Source of the DNA: Siphonodentalium dalli
Lineage: Eukaryota; Mollusca; Scaphopoda; Gadilida; Siphonodentaliidae
Assembly: GCA_032622095.1 (NCBI GenBank)
Contig: CP136065.1
Location: 40,863,503 to 40,927,502 of the forward strand
Direction of reading: 5' to 3'
Length of the DNA stretch: 64,000 nt
Shown here: positions 35,458 through 47,969 of the stretch, in pieces
Layout of the letters: every line of letters starts with the position of its first letter
How positions within the stretch are numbered: position 1 is the stretch's first letter
The notes under the pieces: generated by a model
What the model saw: the letters and a program-made list of their open reading frames with translations, nothing else
Database searches by the model: none
Told to the model about the DNA's origin: nothing
Program-made: the position numbers and the translations under genes

Positions 35458-37140
35458 GGTAGAAATGCATGTTTTATGACTGACAATATGCACCACTGTT
35501 TTGTCTTCTCCAATCTGTACTTACTATGCGTGCACGCCATAAAGTCCAGCGTGACCGAACTGCATGCTTATCGGGATGTTATGGCATTACCAATTATACC
35601 CAATCGGACACCTCCGTACTTTCCGTCGATTCCGCCGAACATACGCTCGGAAACACAGGGTGTATAAGGCATTGGTAAATGGCCTTGCCCTTTTACATAT
35701 TCATATATTACAGAGCACTCATTTTCGATTGTGTGGTCGCTGTCCAAAAATAAGTATGTTCGCCTATATTCATATATTTGGAGTGTTGGCAACATTCCTC
35801 TTATTCTTAATATTTTCTAATATTTCGTCGTGTTGACTTTGACATACATATTTCAGTCGGGTCTGGAATAGGTGGAATAGCTCTACCTGGCATATACATG
35901 TTTGGCACTGTATAGTGTTGTTGTAACATTTCCGTAAATGAAACACGACGGAATTGGAAACATTTAGTCACAACATATCATATATCATTATCCATTATCT
36001 TTGCTATTTAAAACTTATTATACGAAGCCAAACTATACCAGCGGTGTCTCTTATCGACAACACGGAAAGAAATTAGCGAAGCTATATGAGAGCTCGACAC
36101 GAATCGGGAAATACAAACAGCGTGCTGAAATATAGATGAAATATTTAGTCTCTGGCGGGCATGAAAACAGACATAGATTGGGAATCCCCATTAATCTGGA
36201 CTAAAAATACTTCGTTCTACTCCGACAATAGTCGGGATACTCAAATAGAAAGTAATCCGTCTGCAATATAGTGATTGGGCATGGACGAGCCTGAATGGGT
36301 AAGTCGAATCGACTAGAGTGACAACTGTACCATAATGCATGCCACATGCAATCATTGTTATTTGCACAGTTTATGTCTAAATATAAATTACATATATCAC
36401 TGCAGAGTTTCTAAATTGTTATGCATTAGTTTAATGATTCAGAACACTCAATGTTCTTTGTGTCCATCATCCGTGTCATCGAATGAAATCTATCTATACA
36501 ATGACAATTATTTGTAATTAAAGAAAGAAGCGCACGTACAAGCAGTTAACCCTATGTTACTAAGCTGACACCGTCGTGATATCACATTGCTGCTGAAACG
36601 ATGATAAACCCAAGAAAAAAAACCAAACATGAAAAGTGACGAAGTGCAAATTGTTGACATTAATCATGACCCATTTGGCAAGAAACACATTCGCAATCCG
36701 CCTGGAGGACAGAACAGCCCTGTTTAATGCTATAAAATGTCGGATAAAAGGGACGTTGCATGACTGATGGTGTGTTCACGTGTAACTTCAAGAAATTATC
36801 TGCCCGAAAATAGCAGGTACAAACGTAGCCTGATATTTTATTTCTGCAAAGATTATACGGTGTGTTCATGGGTTGATTACCGATGGGTGGATGATTTGGT
36901 TTGTTTAGAACGGGATAAACAATCTAGAGTCTGTATTGGATTATTGAACCGATGCATGACATTTGTGCAGGGAATTTAAAGCTGCACCCCATTCAAGTAG
37001 GCTGAAAGTCTGAGACATTCCATTTGCACGCCCCTTGGGTTGGAAATTTCCAATTGTTTATCATTTGAGTCCGAAATTGAAAACATCTGACTATTGGTCT
37101 CGCAACAACTAACCGAATGTCAAAGCTATCGGAATAATTT
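35458..37140. other. Long non-coding stretch
   Basis: Frames up to 90 codons (35,564-35,836, 36,767-36,979) have no recognisable domain, and the opposite strand is equally open. No repeats of note. Confidence 0.5.
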
Positions 37141-37228
37141 CATAGGTCGCCTCGGATACATAAGAGCATGTATTGGCCTAACAATCTTTTTATTATTTTT
37201 ATCAAATGTTCTTACAATCTTTACAGCA
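37141..37228. mobile_element. Fragment of the TTAA/hairpin MITE family
   Basis: CATAGGTCGCCTCGGATACA, TAAGAGCATGTATTGGCC and the following T-rich spacer match, with substitutions, the inner half of the element complete at 26,823-27,215. Confidence 0.6.
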
Positions 37229-37321
37229 TGTGCTTCTTATTTGGAAACAATTTATTATGTCCTCCTGTGAAAGCCTCATCGTCCTAGAAATCAATACGTG
37301 TTTTCACAGCACTGTAATACG

Positions 37322-37640
37322 AGCCTGCTCTCCCGAAACCCCACACATTATCTGCTTATAAAGAACTTGTTTTAGCTAGATAATCTGCTTAGAATCCCAC
37401 ATTTTGAGTTGATAATGTGCTTAAAATGAGAGCCGATTAAATGCGGACAATGACACAAATAACCAAACCCACGACTTTTCAGATGAACGCTTTCACTATG
37501 GCGCGCGTCATAAAATGATATAATGGCTATGACACCAGTATCTGCTTATTTCAGAATCAAATGATCACATTATGTACCTATTTCAATTTATGAGTCGATT
37601 ATGTGCGTATTTGCGTGAGGATATGTTGGTAATAAGACAC
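37322..37640 (+). repeat. ~330-bp interspersed repeat (ATTATCTGCTTAT family), copy 1
   Basis: Starts AGCCTGCTCTCCCGAAACC, then CACATTATCTGCTTATAAAG, AGATAATCTGCTTAGAATC, a CACGACTTTTCAG block, and ends GATTATGTGCGTATTTGCGT plus GAGGATATGTTGG. Four more copies occur in the window. Confidence 0.8.
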
Positions 37641-37819
37641 GAAGTAGCAATGTTCACCTTTCGCACGGTGAACTACGACAGATAATAACTGCGAATAGTG
37701 AACTTAGTTACTAGAATTTGTATTCGTTCTATTCGTTCTCGTTTTTCACAACCCGTAGTTATTACTCCTGTTTAGGATTTTCAACAGAACTCACAAATGC
37801 ATCATATGGGAATATCAGC

Positions 37820-38180
37820 CTCTTCTCCGGAAAACCCGTACATTATCTGCTTATGATATAACTTATTTTAGGTAGATAAACTGCTTAGAATCGCATCATT
37901 TTGAGTCGATAATGTTCTGAAAATGAGAGCATTTTAGTGACAATATTAACTCATAATGAGGAGTTTCTAAGAAGTTTATGTGCAGACAATAACACAAATA
38001 AGCCAACTTACGATTTTTCAGGTGTACGCTCTTTAACATGTGTTTTCATTGCGGCTCGCGCCATAAAACAAAATAACGATCCATCATCTGATTATTTCAG
38101 AATCAAACAATCACATTATGTACATATTTCACATTATAGGTCGATTATGTGCGTATTTGCGCGAAGATATGTTGGTAATA
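37820..38180 (+). repeat. ATTATCTGCTTAT family, copy 2
   Basis: Same order of blocks as copy 1, about 500 bp downstream in the same orientation (GTACATTATCTGCTTATGAT ... ATTTGCGCGAAGATATGTTG). The intervening sequence also includes a CACGGTGAACTACGACAG block that recurs after copy 2, so this may be a tandem duplication of a larger unit. Confidence 0.8.
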
Positions 38181-38826
38181 CGAGTAGCAATGTACACCTT
38201 TGGCATAATGAACTACGACAGATGATAACGAATAGTACGACCGATTAAATGCGAATAGTGAACTAAGTCACTACAATGCGTGTTCATTCTAATCGTTGTC
38301 GTGTTTCACAATCCGTAGTTACTATTAGGATATATAGGATTTTCAACAAAACTCACAAATATAGTTCTCTAAGTAATAGTGTTCTCAGTTGTCTCGGCTC
38401 CCCAATTTGTCAGATCACTCTGCGATTATGATGGCCTTATATAAATTGTGATCGTCATGTGACCGTAAGTTTTATCTACATGTATTAGCGTCAATAAATC
38501 ATTCGTCTTCGTGAGACATGAGAACCTTGTCAAACATAAAGCGCTAAGCGTGACGACATTTATACACTGTACACAGTATAAGTCGAGATGCGTCACCAAC
38601 TGCAATGAAACCAACAACTAAAAAAAAACACCGAACTGGACATAACGTAATCACTGCCTGAAGAAAATGTATCTCTGAAAATGGAACAGAGACCTAACAG
38701 ACGAAATAGCATTTCCTGACTGTGTATCCTCTGTTATCATGATGTGAGCTTTGGCTTAAATTGACGTATACACAATTGAAATAAATGAACAAACAAACAC
38801 AGCAAAACATAACCATACTACCTTAA

Positions 38827-39053
38827 CCCTTTACCCAACAGAACGGCCCTGTGCCAATGCATTCTCTTATATATGCGAGTCGACCATAGGTCGCCTCGCA
38901 TATATAAGAGAGTGCATTGGCTTAACACATTAAAAATTATAAAATTGTTAAAGAATGTAAGAAAAAATGGTAAAAAGTGTTAAAAAAAGATTTTTTTAGG
39001 CCAATGCATTCTCTTATATATGCGAGGCGACCTACGGTTTGTTGGGTAAAGGG
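38827..39053. mobile_element. TTAA-flanked MITE, 227-bp deletion derivative
   Basis: Perfect TTAA on both sides (38,823-38,826 and 39,054-39,057) and the same CCCTTTACCCAACA inverted ends as the complete copies. The first 69-bp hairpin (38,853-38,921) is intact. The second stops half-way at about 39,037 and joins directly to the right end, so the unique arm and half a hairpin are deleted. Confidence 0.85.
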
Positions 39054-39124
39054 TTAAGCCCAGTGATAGGAGGTTTGAACGATACAATTCTCACGCATGC
39101 ATGTCGAGAACCCAATCAACATAT

Positions 39125-39478
39125 CCTCGCGCAAATACGCACATTATCGACCTATAATGTGAAATAGGTAAGTAGTGTGATTATTTGATTCTGAATTAAG
39201 CAGATCATGAATTCATAGCCGTTATTTCATTTTATGGCGCGGGCCGCAGTGAAAATACTTGTTAAAGAGCCTACACCTGAAAAGTCGTTGGTTGGCTTTC
39301 TTGTTTGTCCGCACATAATCAGCTTAGATTCGCCTCACTATGAGCCTATAACGTGACTAAAATGTTCTAATTTTCAGCACATTATCGACTCAAAATTAGG
39401 CGATTCTAAGCAGATTATCTACATAAAACAAGTTCTTTATAAGCAGATAATGCGGGTTTTTGGGAGAACAGGCTGGAC
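39125..39478 (-). repeat. ATTATCTGCTTAT family, copy 3 (inverted)
   Basis: Reverse-complement order of copy 1: CATATCCTCGCGCAAATACG first, and TATAAGCAGATAATGCGGGT with GGGAGAACAGGCTGG last. Confidence 0.8.
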
Positions 39479-39479
39479 A

Positions 39480-40337
39480 CTTATCGGCTTTATTTGGGGT
39501 TTTCGTTTCGCTTCACTACACTCAACTTGGGCTTTGGATACTGATATATCCTCCCCAATAAAGCCTGACAGGCATTTCACTCTATCTTAACTACTAATAG
39601 CCTGCCAGGCCTCTCATGTTTTCAATCGCTGTGGTAGACCAGACACTTAACAGACATTATAGTATATCATATGCAATCTTAACTCATTTCTGCATCGTCT
39701 GTATAACGGGTCTACACAGCGCCTACATAATTGATTGTCAAGTGGAGCGAAATGAACATTCCCCATGAAGCCAAACGTATATTTGTGTTTTATGTGTATA
39801 TTTTATATAATCAAAATAAATATAGAAATCGTAATAGGGTTGGTCTGTCTTAAACTGTTTTAAAACAATTATGTTACACTTTTGCGCGAAATTATGATGT
39901 TCGTCGTTGCGCGAAACTAGGATGCTTCTCCGTCTCGAATTACAGTACTACGAATCTGCGTACAAATTAACCATTTATTACAGCTATGCGCAGAAAAGAT
40001 TGGTTTTGTGTATGATATATGCCTACGTACGGTATCGCCCGGCGATAGGTAGCAGGGCGTGTCTAAGCATAATTAGGATATTGTAATGAGGGGGTGATAA
40101 TCAGTATAGTGGCTGATGCACACTGCGTGGATGGGCTTTTTAACTGCATGTGTCGTCGCGTCAGTTTCTATGCACAAGTACATATCTGCATGGTTCTAAT
40201 GCCTATTATATACACACACAGAATGAGCTCTAATATGTCACAGGGACTTACACATCAAACATTTAAAGGTGAACCTTCACATACAGCGTACACTGCAAAA
40301 TATTTTGGTTTCTAGTGGTCCCATATTGTATCAATTT
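39480..40337. other. Non-coding stretch
   Basis: AT-rich, with a pair of TTGCGCGAAATTATGATG / TTGCGCGAAACTAGGATG words near 39,882-39,925. No exon seen. Confidence 0.5.
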
Positions 40338-40472
40338 TTTTCATTTTGGTTCAGGATAGGACCAAGCACATATGTTGGTACCGTTTGGTTTCAATATGGC
40401 TATTCAATAGCCATATTGAAACCTAACGGTACCAAAATATGTACTTGGTCCCATACTGAACCAAAATGAAAA
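40338..40472. repeat. 135-bp near-perfect palindrome (GGTACC type)
   Basis: Arms of ~65 bp meet at CTATTCAATAG. The left arm has TTTTGGTTCAGGATAGGACC and GGTACCGTTTGGTTTCAATA. The right arm has the complement with a few mismatches. Confidence 0.85.
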
Positions 40473-41400
40473 ATTTAATCAAAATGACAATGAAAACAAA
40501 AATAAGTATAAGTAGATATATATAGCTACTTAACATAAGCCGCGTTTTATAACTCATACCTTATCGCGTTTAAGTGTTCCAGAAACTATATAACGTTATT
40601 CAAGCGGCATAATTATTTTACCCCTGCACTTTAAAAATGGTACGAGGTTTATAGTACGAAAATCAAAATATTCTTCCGGTGAATGAACCAACCATGGCGG
40701 CGGTATCTTACAATTCGTCTGGATTGTCTCACAACCACAGCAACACTTGTCTGTGATATGCCCCAAAACTAGTTTTTAGTTAGTTTTATACACGATAATA
40801 CATGTAGTCTGTACGTATGCGTGGATACAAATACAAGCCATCTATGCAAATAATTATAGTGATACTTGTTTTAGGGGGTAGCAGGAAGACAGCCCGATAG
40901 GACTAGTCTAACCCCCAACAATATATACAGCATTTATATTATTATATGTTACTGTCATTGTATTATTGATGTGTATATTGTAAATAAATTATCCTATCCT
41001 ATTCGTGTTTACAAACTTCTCTTGTTTAGATTGTTTTAGCAAATAATTGGACCTAACTTGCTTCTTAATAGCCTGGAATATTGATAGCACTGTCTGGATT
41101 ATGTTGGTATATGAAAGGGACAAGAGGTTATAACCTCCGAAAACAGGCATGCACGACAATGCTGTGGATTTCAAAAGACAGATACTTAAGTTTCACAAAA
41201 TTATAAACCGTCCAATTACCTAACAAGTCTGACAAGAGTCAACCACTGGTGACTAGGATTACGAAACATACAATTATGTAGAAATTAGTCGGAATTATGA
41301 CATCACAGATCAGTCATGACTCATGAGTCCGTCACACGTTTGTTGAATGTTCAAGGCTGCAACGTACGAGTACCTGGCTGTACAAAGGAAGATGGATCAT
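40473..41400. other. Non-coding stretch with repeat debris
   Basis: The part near 41,160-41,270 (CAGATACTTAAGTTTCACAA, TATAAACCGTCC, GAGTCAACCACTGGTGAC) resembles a block in the duplicated units at 56,420-56,510 and 57,340-57,410. It is probably a dispersed repeat. Confidence 0.5.
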
Positions 41401-41835
41401 ATTCTTCAATATTTATCGAAGCGTGATTTGAGAACCATGTCGCCATGACATATTGCCCAGTTATGGAGTCAGCTATTCTTTTGATTGAAACGCCGGTGAC
41501 GCGCGCTATGATATTGTTGTGAATTATCTATGAAATGAAGGATAATCTCGGAAATACGATCCAATTCTGGGACACACATTATCACTGAATCCATCGCAAG
41601 CTTGTAGTAACATAGTACATCTATTCTTCAATTTTCATCGAAAAGTGATTTGAGAACCATGTCGCCATGACATATTGCCCAGTTACGGAGTCTGTTATTC
41701 TTTTAATTGAAACGCCAGTGACGCTGTGATATTGTTGTGATATTGTATTTATGAAATGACGGATAATCTCGGAGATACGGATCCAATTCTTGGACACACA
41801 TTATCACTGAATCCATCACAAGCTTTTACATGTAC
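41401..41835. repeat. Two-copy tandem duplication, period 222 bp
   Basis: TTTGAGAACCATGTCGCCAT, GACATATTGCCCAGTTA, GATTGAAACGCCGGTGACG and CACACATTATCACTGAATCC each occur twice, 222 bp or slightly less apart, with moderate divergence. Confidence 0.85.
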
Positions 41836-42194
41836 ATGTTGCAACATACTACAGCTATGCTCTGATTAATCGTCCCCTTTAAAAAGGTTGTAGGGCGTTA
41901 ATGACACCGGTTATACCATACCGCCGTTCAACTATATTATTAATAGTACTGTAGAAAGATTTTTCAACAGTACTATTCAAATTTTGCGACTCCTGTGCTC
42001 CGCATTAATTTTTCACATGGCCACCTTACATGTACACCCAGTCCAGCTTTTCGTGAGCGCAATGCACTGTGTTGTGTTAACTTAACTACCTTGCTGGACA
42101 AAACAAATGTCCGCTTAACATCAGTGCGGTTAGCGTTGCCACCGTGGCCGAAATGCAACAACACTGCAGCTCCACCGGCTAACTACATGTACAG

Positions 42195-42410
42195 TTGGGC
42201 CGCAGTGTACTTGCCATTCGTCAATGGTGTAGTTGCCGCGTTGTACGTTCATTAAACTGAAAAAAGATGATACAAACCAGAAATCTAACCATGGTGTACA
42301 TGCCATTCGGCCACGTTGTAGTTGCCTTTTGGCCATGGTGTACTTGCCGTTCGGCCACATTGTAATTGCCGTTCGGCCACAGTGTACCGGTACTTGCCAT
42401 TAAACGGCGG
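42195..42410. repeat. 22-bp tandem repeat (TTCGGCCACxTTGTAxTTGCC)
   Basis: Four close units run at about 42,301-42,395 and two diverged ones near 42,190-42,240, separated by ~55 bp. Both strands are open for 60-90 codons because stops are rare in the unit. No protein is implied. Confidence 0.8.
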
Positions 42411-43575
42411 TGGTCAACCGCAGTTACAAACGCTAACACCGCGGCCGAACGGCAAATACAAATAGAAACTTGTTTTGTCGAGCGGGGTATACACAAAACA
42501 ATATTTCAATTAATAATTTGTTTATGGTCTGTGGTGGTTAGGCCAACAAAAAAAAGATTGTATGTTTCCGATAACAGAGCGAAAAAATTAGGGTAGGTAG
42601 GTAGGCAATTTTTTGTTTTTGTATTTATTTTGAAGTTTTTCTATCCAGCTTCAGAAATATTGAACTACCTCGACCGGAATGACATAAAATGCCAACTCGG
42701 GTTGAGGGAAAGTATTACTTGATCAACACTGTGGAAATATATATTAAGATTGATAAAAGATCAAACTTACTTCATGCTTATAACGTATGTTTTTTATTAT
42801 TCACATACTAGTACCATATTTTCATAAATTTGGCTATAAACTTGGAACGAAATTCATGTCGCTAACTTTTTATAAGAATTTTACACACATAATACCGCCA
42901 TTATATCGTACTTGTATTGTGACGACTACATCCCATTGTCTGGAGGTAGTCATGAGTACACCCAACCTAGCATGCCTGGTTTTTGGAAACAGTAGCTATA
43001 CATGTACACCTAACATGTGGTGATAACCTCTATACATGTACATCTATATATACAGATAAACAACCACCATGTCTGTTGATATTGTTCCTATGTTCCATAA
43101 GACCCCAAACAAGGCATAAAGCAGGCATGAGATCCACTCTCAGGAAATTAAAATTGAAAAATGCATGCCCATCAGTCAACAACCCATCACACACCTGGGT
43201 GCTTTTGAGACAGCAGTCGCTTCATGGTCACTTTTCACCGGGATATGTTAGAAACCATGTGGTTTGACTACTATTGACCATCAATATTTATGTGCATTAG
43301 TGGTAAAAACAGTGAAAAAACTATTTGTTTTGTTTTTAAAGAAAATTTTGACTTTTTCTCAAAATATCAATAAAAAGATTAGGGTCGGCGGGTTATTATT
43401 AGGGTCGGTCGATGTACGGAAACATAGCATCTTTCTTTTTTTTGGCCTTATAATGCTGACTTTAAAAAGGTACGAAGGTCGGTCATGGTAGGATTGATCA
43501 TGGTTAACAGCATCATCAACGATGCGGTAATATCGGTGTCAACGTCGTTAGGGGGGGGGTCCAATTAGAGCTTAG

Positions 43576-43577
<2 letters not shown>
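42411..43577. other. Non-coding stretch
   Basis: Open frames of 70-94 codons show no family. ACATGTACA words are common near 43,000-43,050, and there is a nine-G run near 43,550. Confidence 0.45.

Positions 43578-43607
<30 letters not shown>
43578..43607. repeat. (TA)n microsatellite
   Basis: About fourteen uninterrupted TA dinucleotides followed by CATGTACATG. Confidence 0.95.
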
Positions 43608-43612
<5 letters not shown>

Positions 43613-43940
43613 CATGAACATGTAGACCATTCCAATGTCCAGATGCATCATGTTGTTATTAACACATTTGTGGCTAAACTGGTTATCATTCAGAACGATT
43701 CGGACATTATCGCTTTGCTGTGAAATAACCTCTTCCATAATTGGAAACCATATTCGCGAAATTCTACATTATATTGCTCTGGTGATCAGGCAATGACATT
43801 GACTCGATGACGCATAGCTGCGAATGGAGAATAATTTTTTTTACCATGGCTGTACCAAAATGGATCATATATTAAATACATTAAACTCTCTTTGTGTGAG
43901 GTTTGTTTGTTCATATACCGATACAGCACATCGGAAGTGT

Positions 43941-44132
43941 ACGATAAGCAAAACACTCAACAATGTGGCAATATTTTTGGGAGAGTGACTCCGGTGACCC
44001 ATTCAACACCAAAATCTTGTGGCGAGGATTAGTGAGCGCTACAACAGTATTTTGCAAACAACATGGTGCCAGTTTTAATTAAGCACAGTTCATTAGTGTG
44101 GTCCCCCCATTGTTGAGTATTTTGCTTATCGC
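43941..44132. mobile_element. ~190-bp MITE with ~26-bp inverted repeats
   Basis: The left end GATAAGCAAAACACTCAACA followed by ATG is mirrored at the right by CATTGTTGAGTATTTTGCTT followed by ATC, with one mismatch in the paired part. The interior is unique and non-coding. Confidence 0.75.
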
Positions 44133-44499
44133 ATGCTATTCACATACTTTACAACAGGTTCTCGAACTGAATTTGGCTTTGTTCACATAATGCAGTTTAG
44201 GAACCACAACAATTACCGGTACATACTATTTACGCGATATTTATTATGGTATAAAGAAAGGTCTGAGCGAACCACATATTAACTATAATAGCCTGATCGG
44301 GCTACAATAGGGAACTCTAAATTTATTGACAATTTGAATCTGTTTGTTTTAATATCTGTATACATGTACATGTACATGTATGTTTATTTTGAATATTCTC
44401 AGTTTACAGTAAATAATTATTTGGTGTCTTGCAAAAGAATTCAGTATTAATTGTGTTTACGTATTGGTTGAGAGATAACAATAAAACAGTTTAGAGTGA

Positions 44500-45870
44500 C
44501 TCCCCTTATCCCGGATGCATGCTGGCTGTGAAAGACCGATCGGTTTATTTTAGTTTATTTTACCGGTAGTCTATTATAGATCGGTAAGTGGTTCACCCAG
44601 ACCTGTTTAAGATATCTGATTGATAATGGTTATATGGTTCAATCCCATTAGTGCCCACATATAACAATATAATTCAATCATTGCGATTAATCGCAAACGT
44701 TTGTGATAAATCGCCAAGTATGGTAGTTGGCGATTTATCAGAAATATGTTTTCGATTTATCGCAAAGTTGTTTTAACTTTGAATGTTCTTAGTGAATAAT
44801 ATTATATTATGATATTGTCTTGATAAAAAAAAATCGGAACTAATTTTGTTTTGTTTTTGAAGTATAGGTTGATCGATAATAATAGAACCGTTTAGAGTTA
44901 CTCCCCTTATCCCAGATACTAGTACATGCTGGCTGTCACGGTGAAAGAATGATTGGTCTATTTTAACCTCATCGGCTATTGTGATAAATCTCAAACATCT
45001 TTGCGATAAACGTATAATCACCAAGTAGTTAATTGAGAGTTATTGTAAAGATGTTTGAGATTTATCGCAAAGGTTTGGCAATTTATCGCAAAGTTGTTTT
45101 AATTTTGAATATTCTCAGTAAAAAATCTCCAAAAGAGATCAGAATTAAATTTTTTGTTTCAAGTATTGGTTTGCTTCTTTTGTATGTTGGCTGTGAAAGA
45201 CCGATCAGTCTATTTTAGCCCGACCATGCTATCATAGATCGATTTGTGGTTCATCCAGACCTGTTAAAGATGTCTGATTTATTATTTTATACCGTTCAAG
45301 CCCATTAGTGCCAACATGAACACATAACAATATATCTGCAATAAATCACAAACCTTCGTGATAAATCTCAAACATGTTTACGATAAATTGTAAAGTATAA
45401 TCACCAAGTAGTTTGAGAGTTATCGTAAAGATGCTTGAAATTTATTGCAAAGGTTTGTGCGTTATCGCAAAGGTCTGCGAGGTATTGCAAAGGTGTTTGT
45501 GAATTTCACAAAGTCGTTTTGTGATTTATCACAAAGATTTGCTCCCCTCATCACACATGCATTCTGGCTGTAAATGACCAAACGGTCGGTCTATCTTAGC
45601 CTGACCATGCTATTATAGAGCGATTGGAGTTCACCCATACCTGTATGATTTATGTTTATACAGTTAAAGCAAATTGATTTTATTAATTGCAAACATTTGT
45701 TATAAATCGAAAACCTTTGCACTAAATCGCATACTTGTACTAGTATATTTATTGTATAGAAGTTTGCGATTTATCGCGAATTAGTTTTTTACATATTACA
45801 CACACATTAAGAATTACGGCCCATTATTTTAGACATTCAGAAACATTTTACTCCATGTGCAGGGAACAGG
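44500..45870. repeat. Extended AATCGCAAA-rich repeat cluster
   Basis: Three or four diverged copies of the unit also seen at 33,780-34,190, marked by CATGCTGGCTGTGAAAG (near 44,520, 44,930, 45,190 and 45,560), ATAGATCG, CAGACCTGTTTAAGAT and runs of TTTGCGATAAATCGCAAA-like words in both orientations. It ends at 45,826-45,872 in the TTTAGACATTCAGAAACATT word shared with 22,548 and 33,791. Non-coding. Confidence 0.75.
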
Positions 45871-45960
45871 CCATTTCGGTTTGCTTCCCGTGCATTTTTA
45901 TGTTAACCCATACCATAGTATGGTAAACATAGTGTCGTTGTCCGGATTGACCACTCATCG

Positions 45961-46440
45961 TTAGTCCGTCCGTCCGTCCGTCTGTCTGTCTGTCTGTCTG
46001 TCTGTATGTAGACACTTTACGCATGGTGCGATAACTGAAACAATTTCTATCTGATCCGAAACAAATTTTGTATATGAATTTATCAGCACCAAATACAGAT
46101 CGAGTTTTACGGAGTTATGGCCCTTTTTCAACTTAGAATTCATGCATGCTGCCATAACTAAAAAAATCTGACCATAACCAAATTTGGTATGTGAGTTACT
46201 GAGCCCAAAATACATATCGAGTTCGAATATGGGTTTGATATGATATTTTTTAATGGAGTTATGGCCCTTTGACATAGAATTCATGAATGCTTCGATAAAT
46301 CTACAATTTTTCCACTGATAGGAACCAAATTTTGTATGTGAGTTTCTCAAATCAAAATACAGATCGAGTTCGAATATGGGTTTGATCCAGTACTTTTTAA
46401 TGGGGTTATGGCCCTTTGATTATTTTATTCATCGCTAAAA
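45961..46440. repeat. GTCC/GTCT microsatellite plus ~146-bp tandem repeat
   Basis: A GTCC then GTCT tetranucleotide run (45,963-46,005) leads into three units marked by AATTTGGTATGTGAGTT, ATACAGATCGAGTTC and GAGTTATGGCCCTTT at 46,112, 46,256 and 46,402. The minus strand is open for 129 codons, but the frame simply follows the repeat. Same family as 29,400-29,760. Confidence 0.8.
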
Positions 46441-47969
46441 TATATCAAAGATACACAGGTGGCACTGTCTAGATAATATCAAATATATCAGTTTCACAAT
46501 GCTATGGAGACAGCGATAGTATCCAGTTACAATGTCATGAAGTTCTCTCTCTCTCTCTTGTTAACTAAGAATTGAACAGATTTGAGATTTGCTTATCAGT
46601 AAGAGAGACTAGAGATAATCTCTATTATTGATAAAGAAATCTGATATTCACTGCTGCACTTTAATAGCTATCTGTTGTTTATTGCATTTCCATAGTGTGT
46701 TGACAGTGACTTCTCAGAATTTAACAACTCCAACATACTAGTAGCTCCCTGGTCTTGCATGGATTTTGGGATTAAAATTAACCCATTCCATAGACACGTG
46801 ATATCTGATAGGCAAATATTAAATTATATCTTTCACTTTGAGCCAGGTTCAGTAAGGATTTCTTAAAACATTAGAGGAATTGTCTTATTTTGAAATCCAT
46901 ATATTGCATTCGGGGGTGCACGATAATAATAATGTTGCTTGTATTCTTGAGACTGACTTATTGCGTGGGCTTCTAAATCCATATACATGCATTTATAGAC
47001 TATTTTGATCAGTTCATTGGTGTGATTAAGATCAACCCCTTGCTATCTCATTTAATAACTCAAATATTTGTCATTGATTATATTATATTTCAAGTCATAG
47101 TTTATGATAACACACCCCTAACCTGTATAGAGAGGGTCATTTGGTTTAATTGCTTTAAAATATTAACAAAATTAACCCACCCATTCCATAGACATACAGT
47201 ATGCTATCCAATGTAATTAACTTAATATCTTCAATCTCATATCCCACCTCTAGTTATCTCATAATTATGCATTAAAGTATGTTATATCCAATCATTATCA
47301 ATCATATTTTACTCAATTTTTTTAATATCTTTAACTATTATGTATGGTTCTTCTGTCTGACTATGGACTGAGCTCTATAAGACTATATATCTATTTTAAA
47401 CTGACTTAATAGGTTGGAATCAAATGCCATATCCGTGTTCATATGGAAGGTGCCCAATACGGCTTATGCCACTTGTGAACTTAAACGTACTCAATCTGAT
47501 TTGATGGTCCCCATATCATCAGATTCCAACAACAATTCCGCTTCAGTTATCAGAATCGATTAATTGCCCAAAAATAATGCTAACCACAGTCCACTATAGT
47601 ATAAAATTGCCCAAAACCTGTTATTTATCAACATATTGTACAATGAAATTTTGCTGCTTTGTCTTCATCGACTTTCATACGGCCACTATATATTCCAGGT
47701 GGTTAAAGATAATGGATTTAAAAAAATGATATCTGCTTACTCTGAATTTGATGAATGGGTTTCTCGATTTGAATAAAATATTTGTTACCCCCGAAGCCAA
47801 ATAAATAGTAACTGAGGGGTGCTTAATCGGATCGAGCAGCTTTAATAGTAAGGTGTGAATTGTTGAAAAGGTTGGTGTAAGGATTTATGAAAATAGCTAA
47901 TCGTTATCGCCAAGGTATGTGTTAAACATCTGCCGATCGTGATCGGCCTCTCGTGTGGTTTGGTTATGA
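46441..47969. other. Non-coding stretch
   Basis: AT-rich, with a short TCTC run near 46,545. No credible exon on either strand. Confidence 0.55.

Noticed and set aside
45961-46350. 129-codon minus-strand frame ending in RQTDRQTDGRTD
   Set aside because: It is the translation of a ~146-bp tandem repeat plus a GTCC/GTCT microsatellite.
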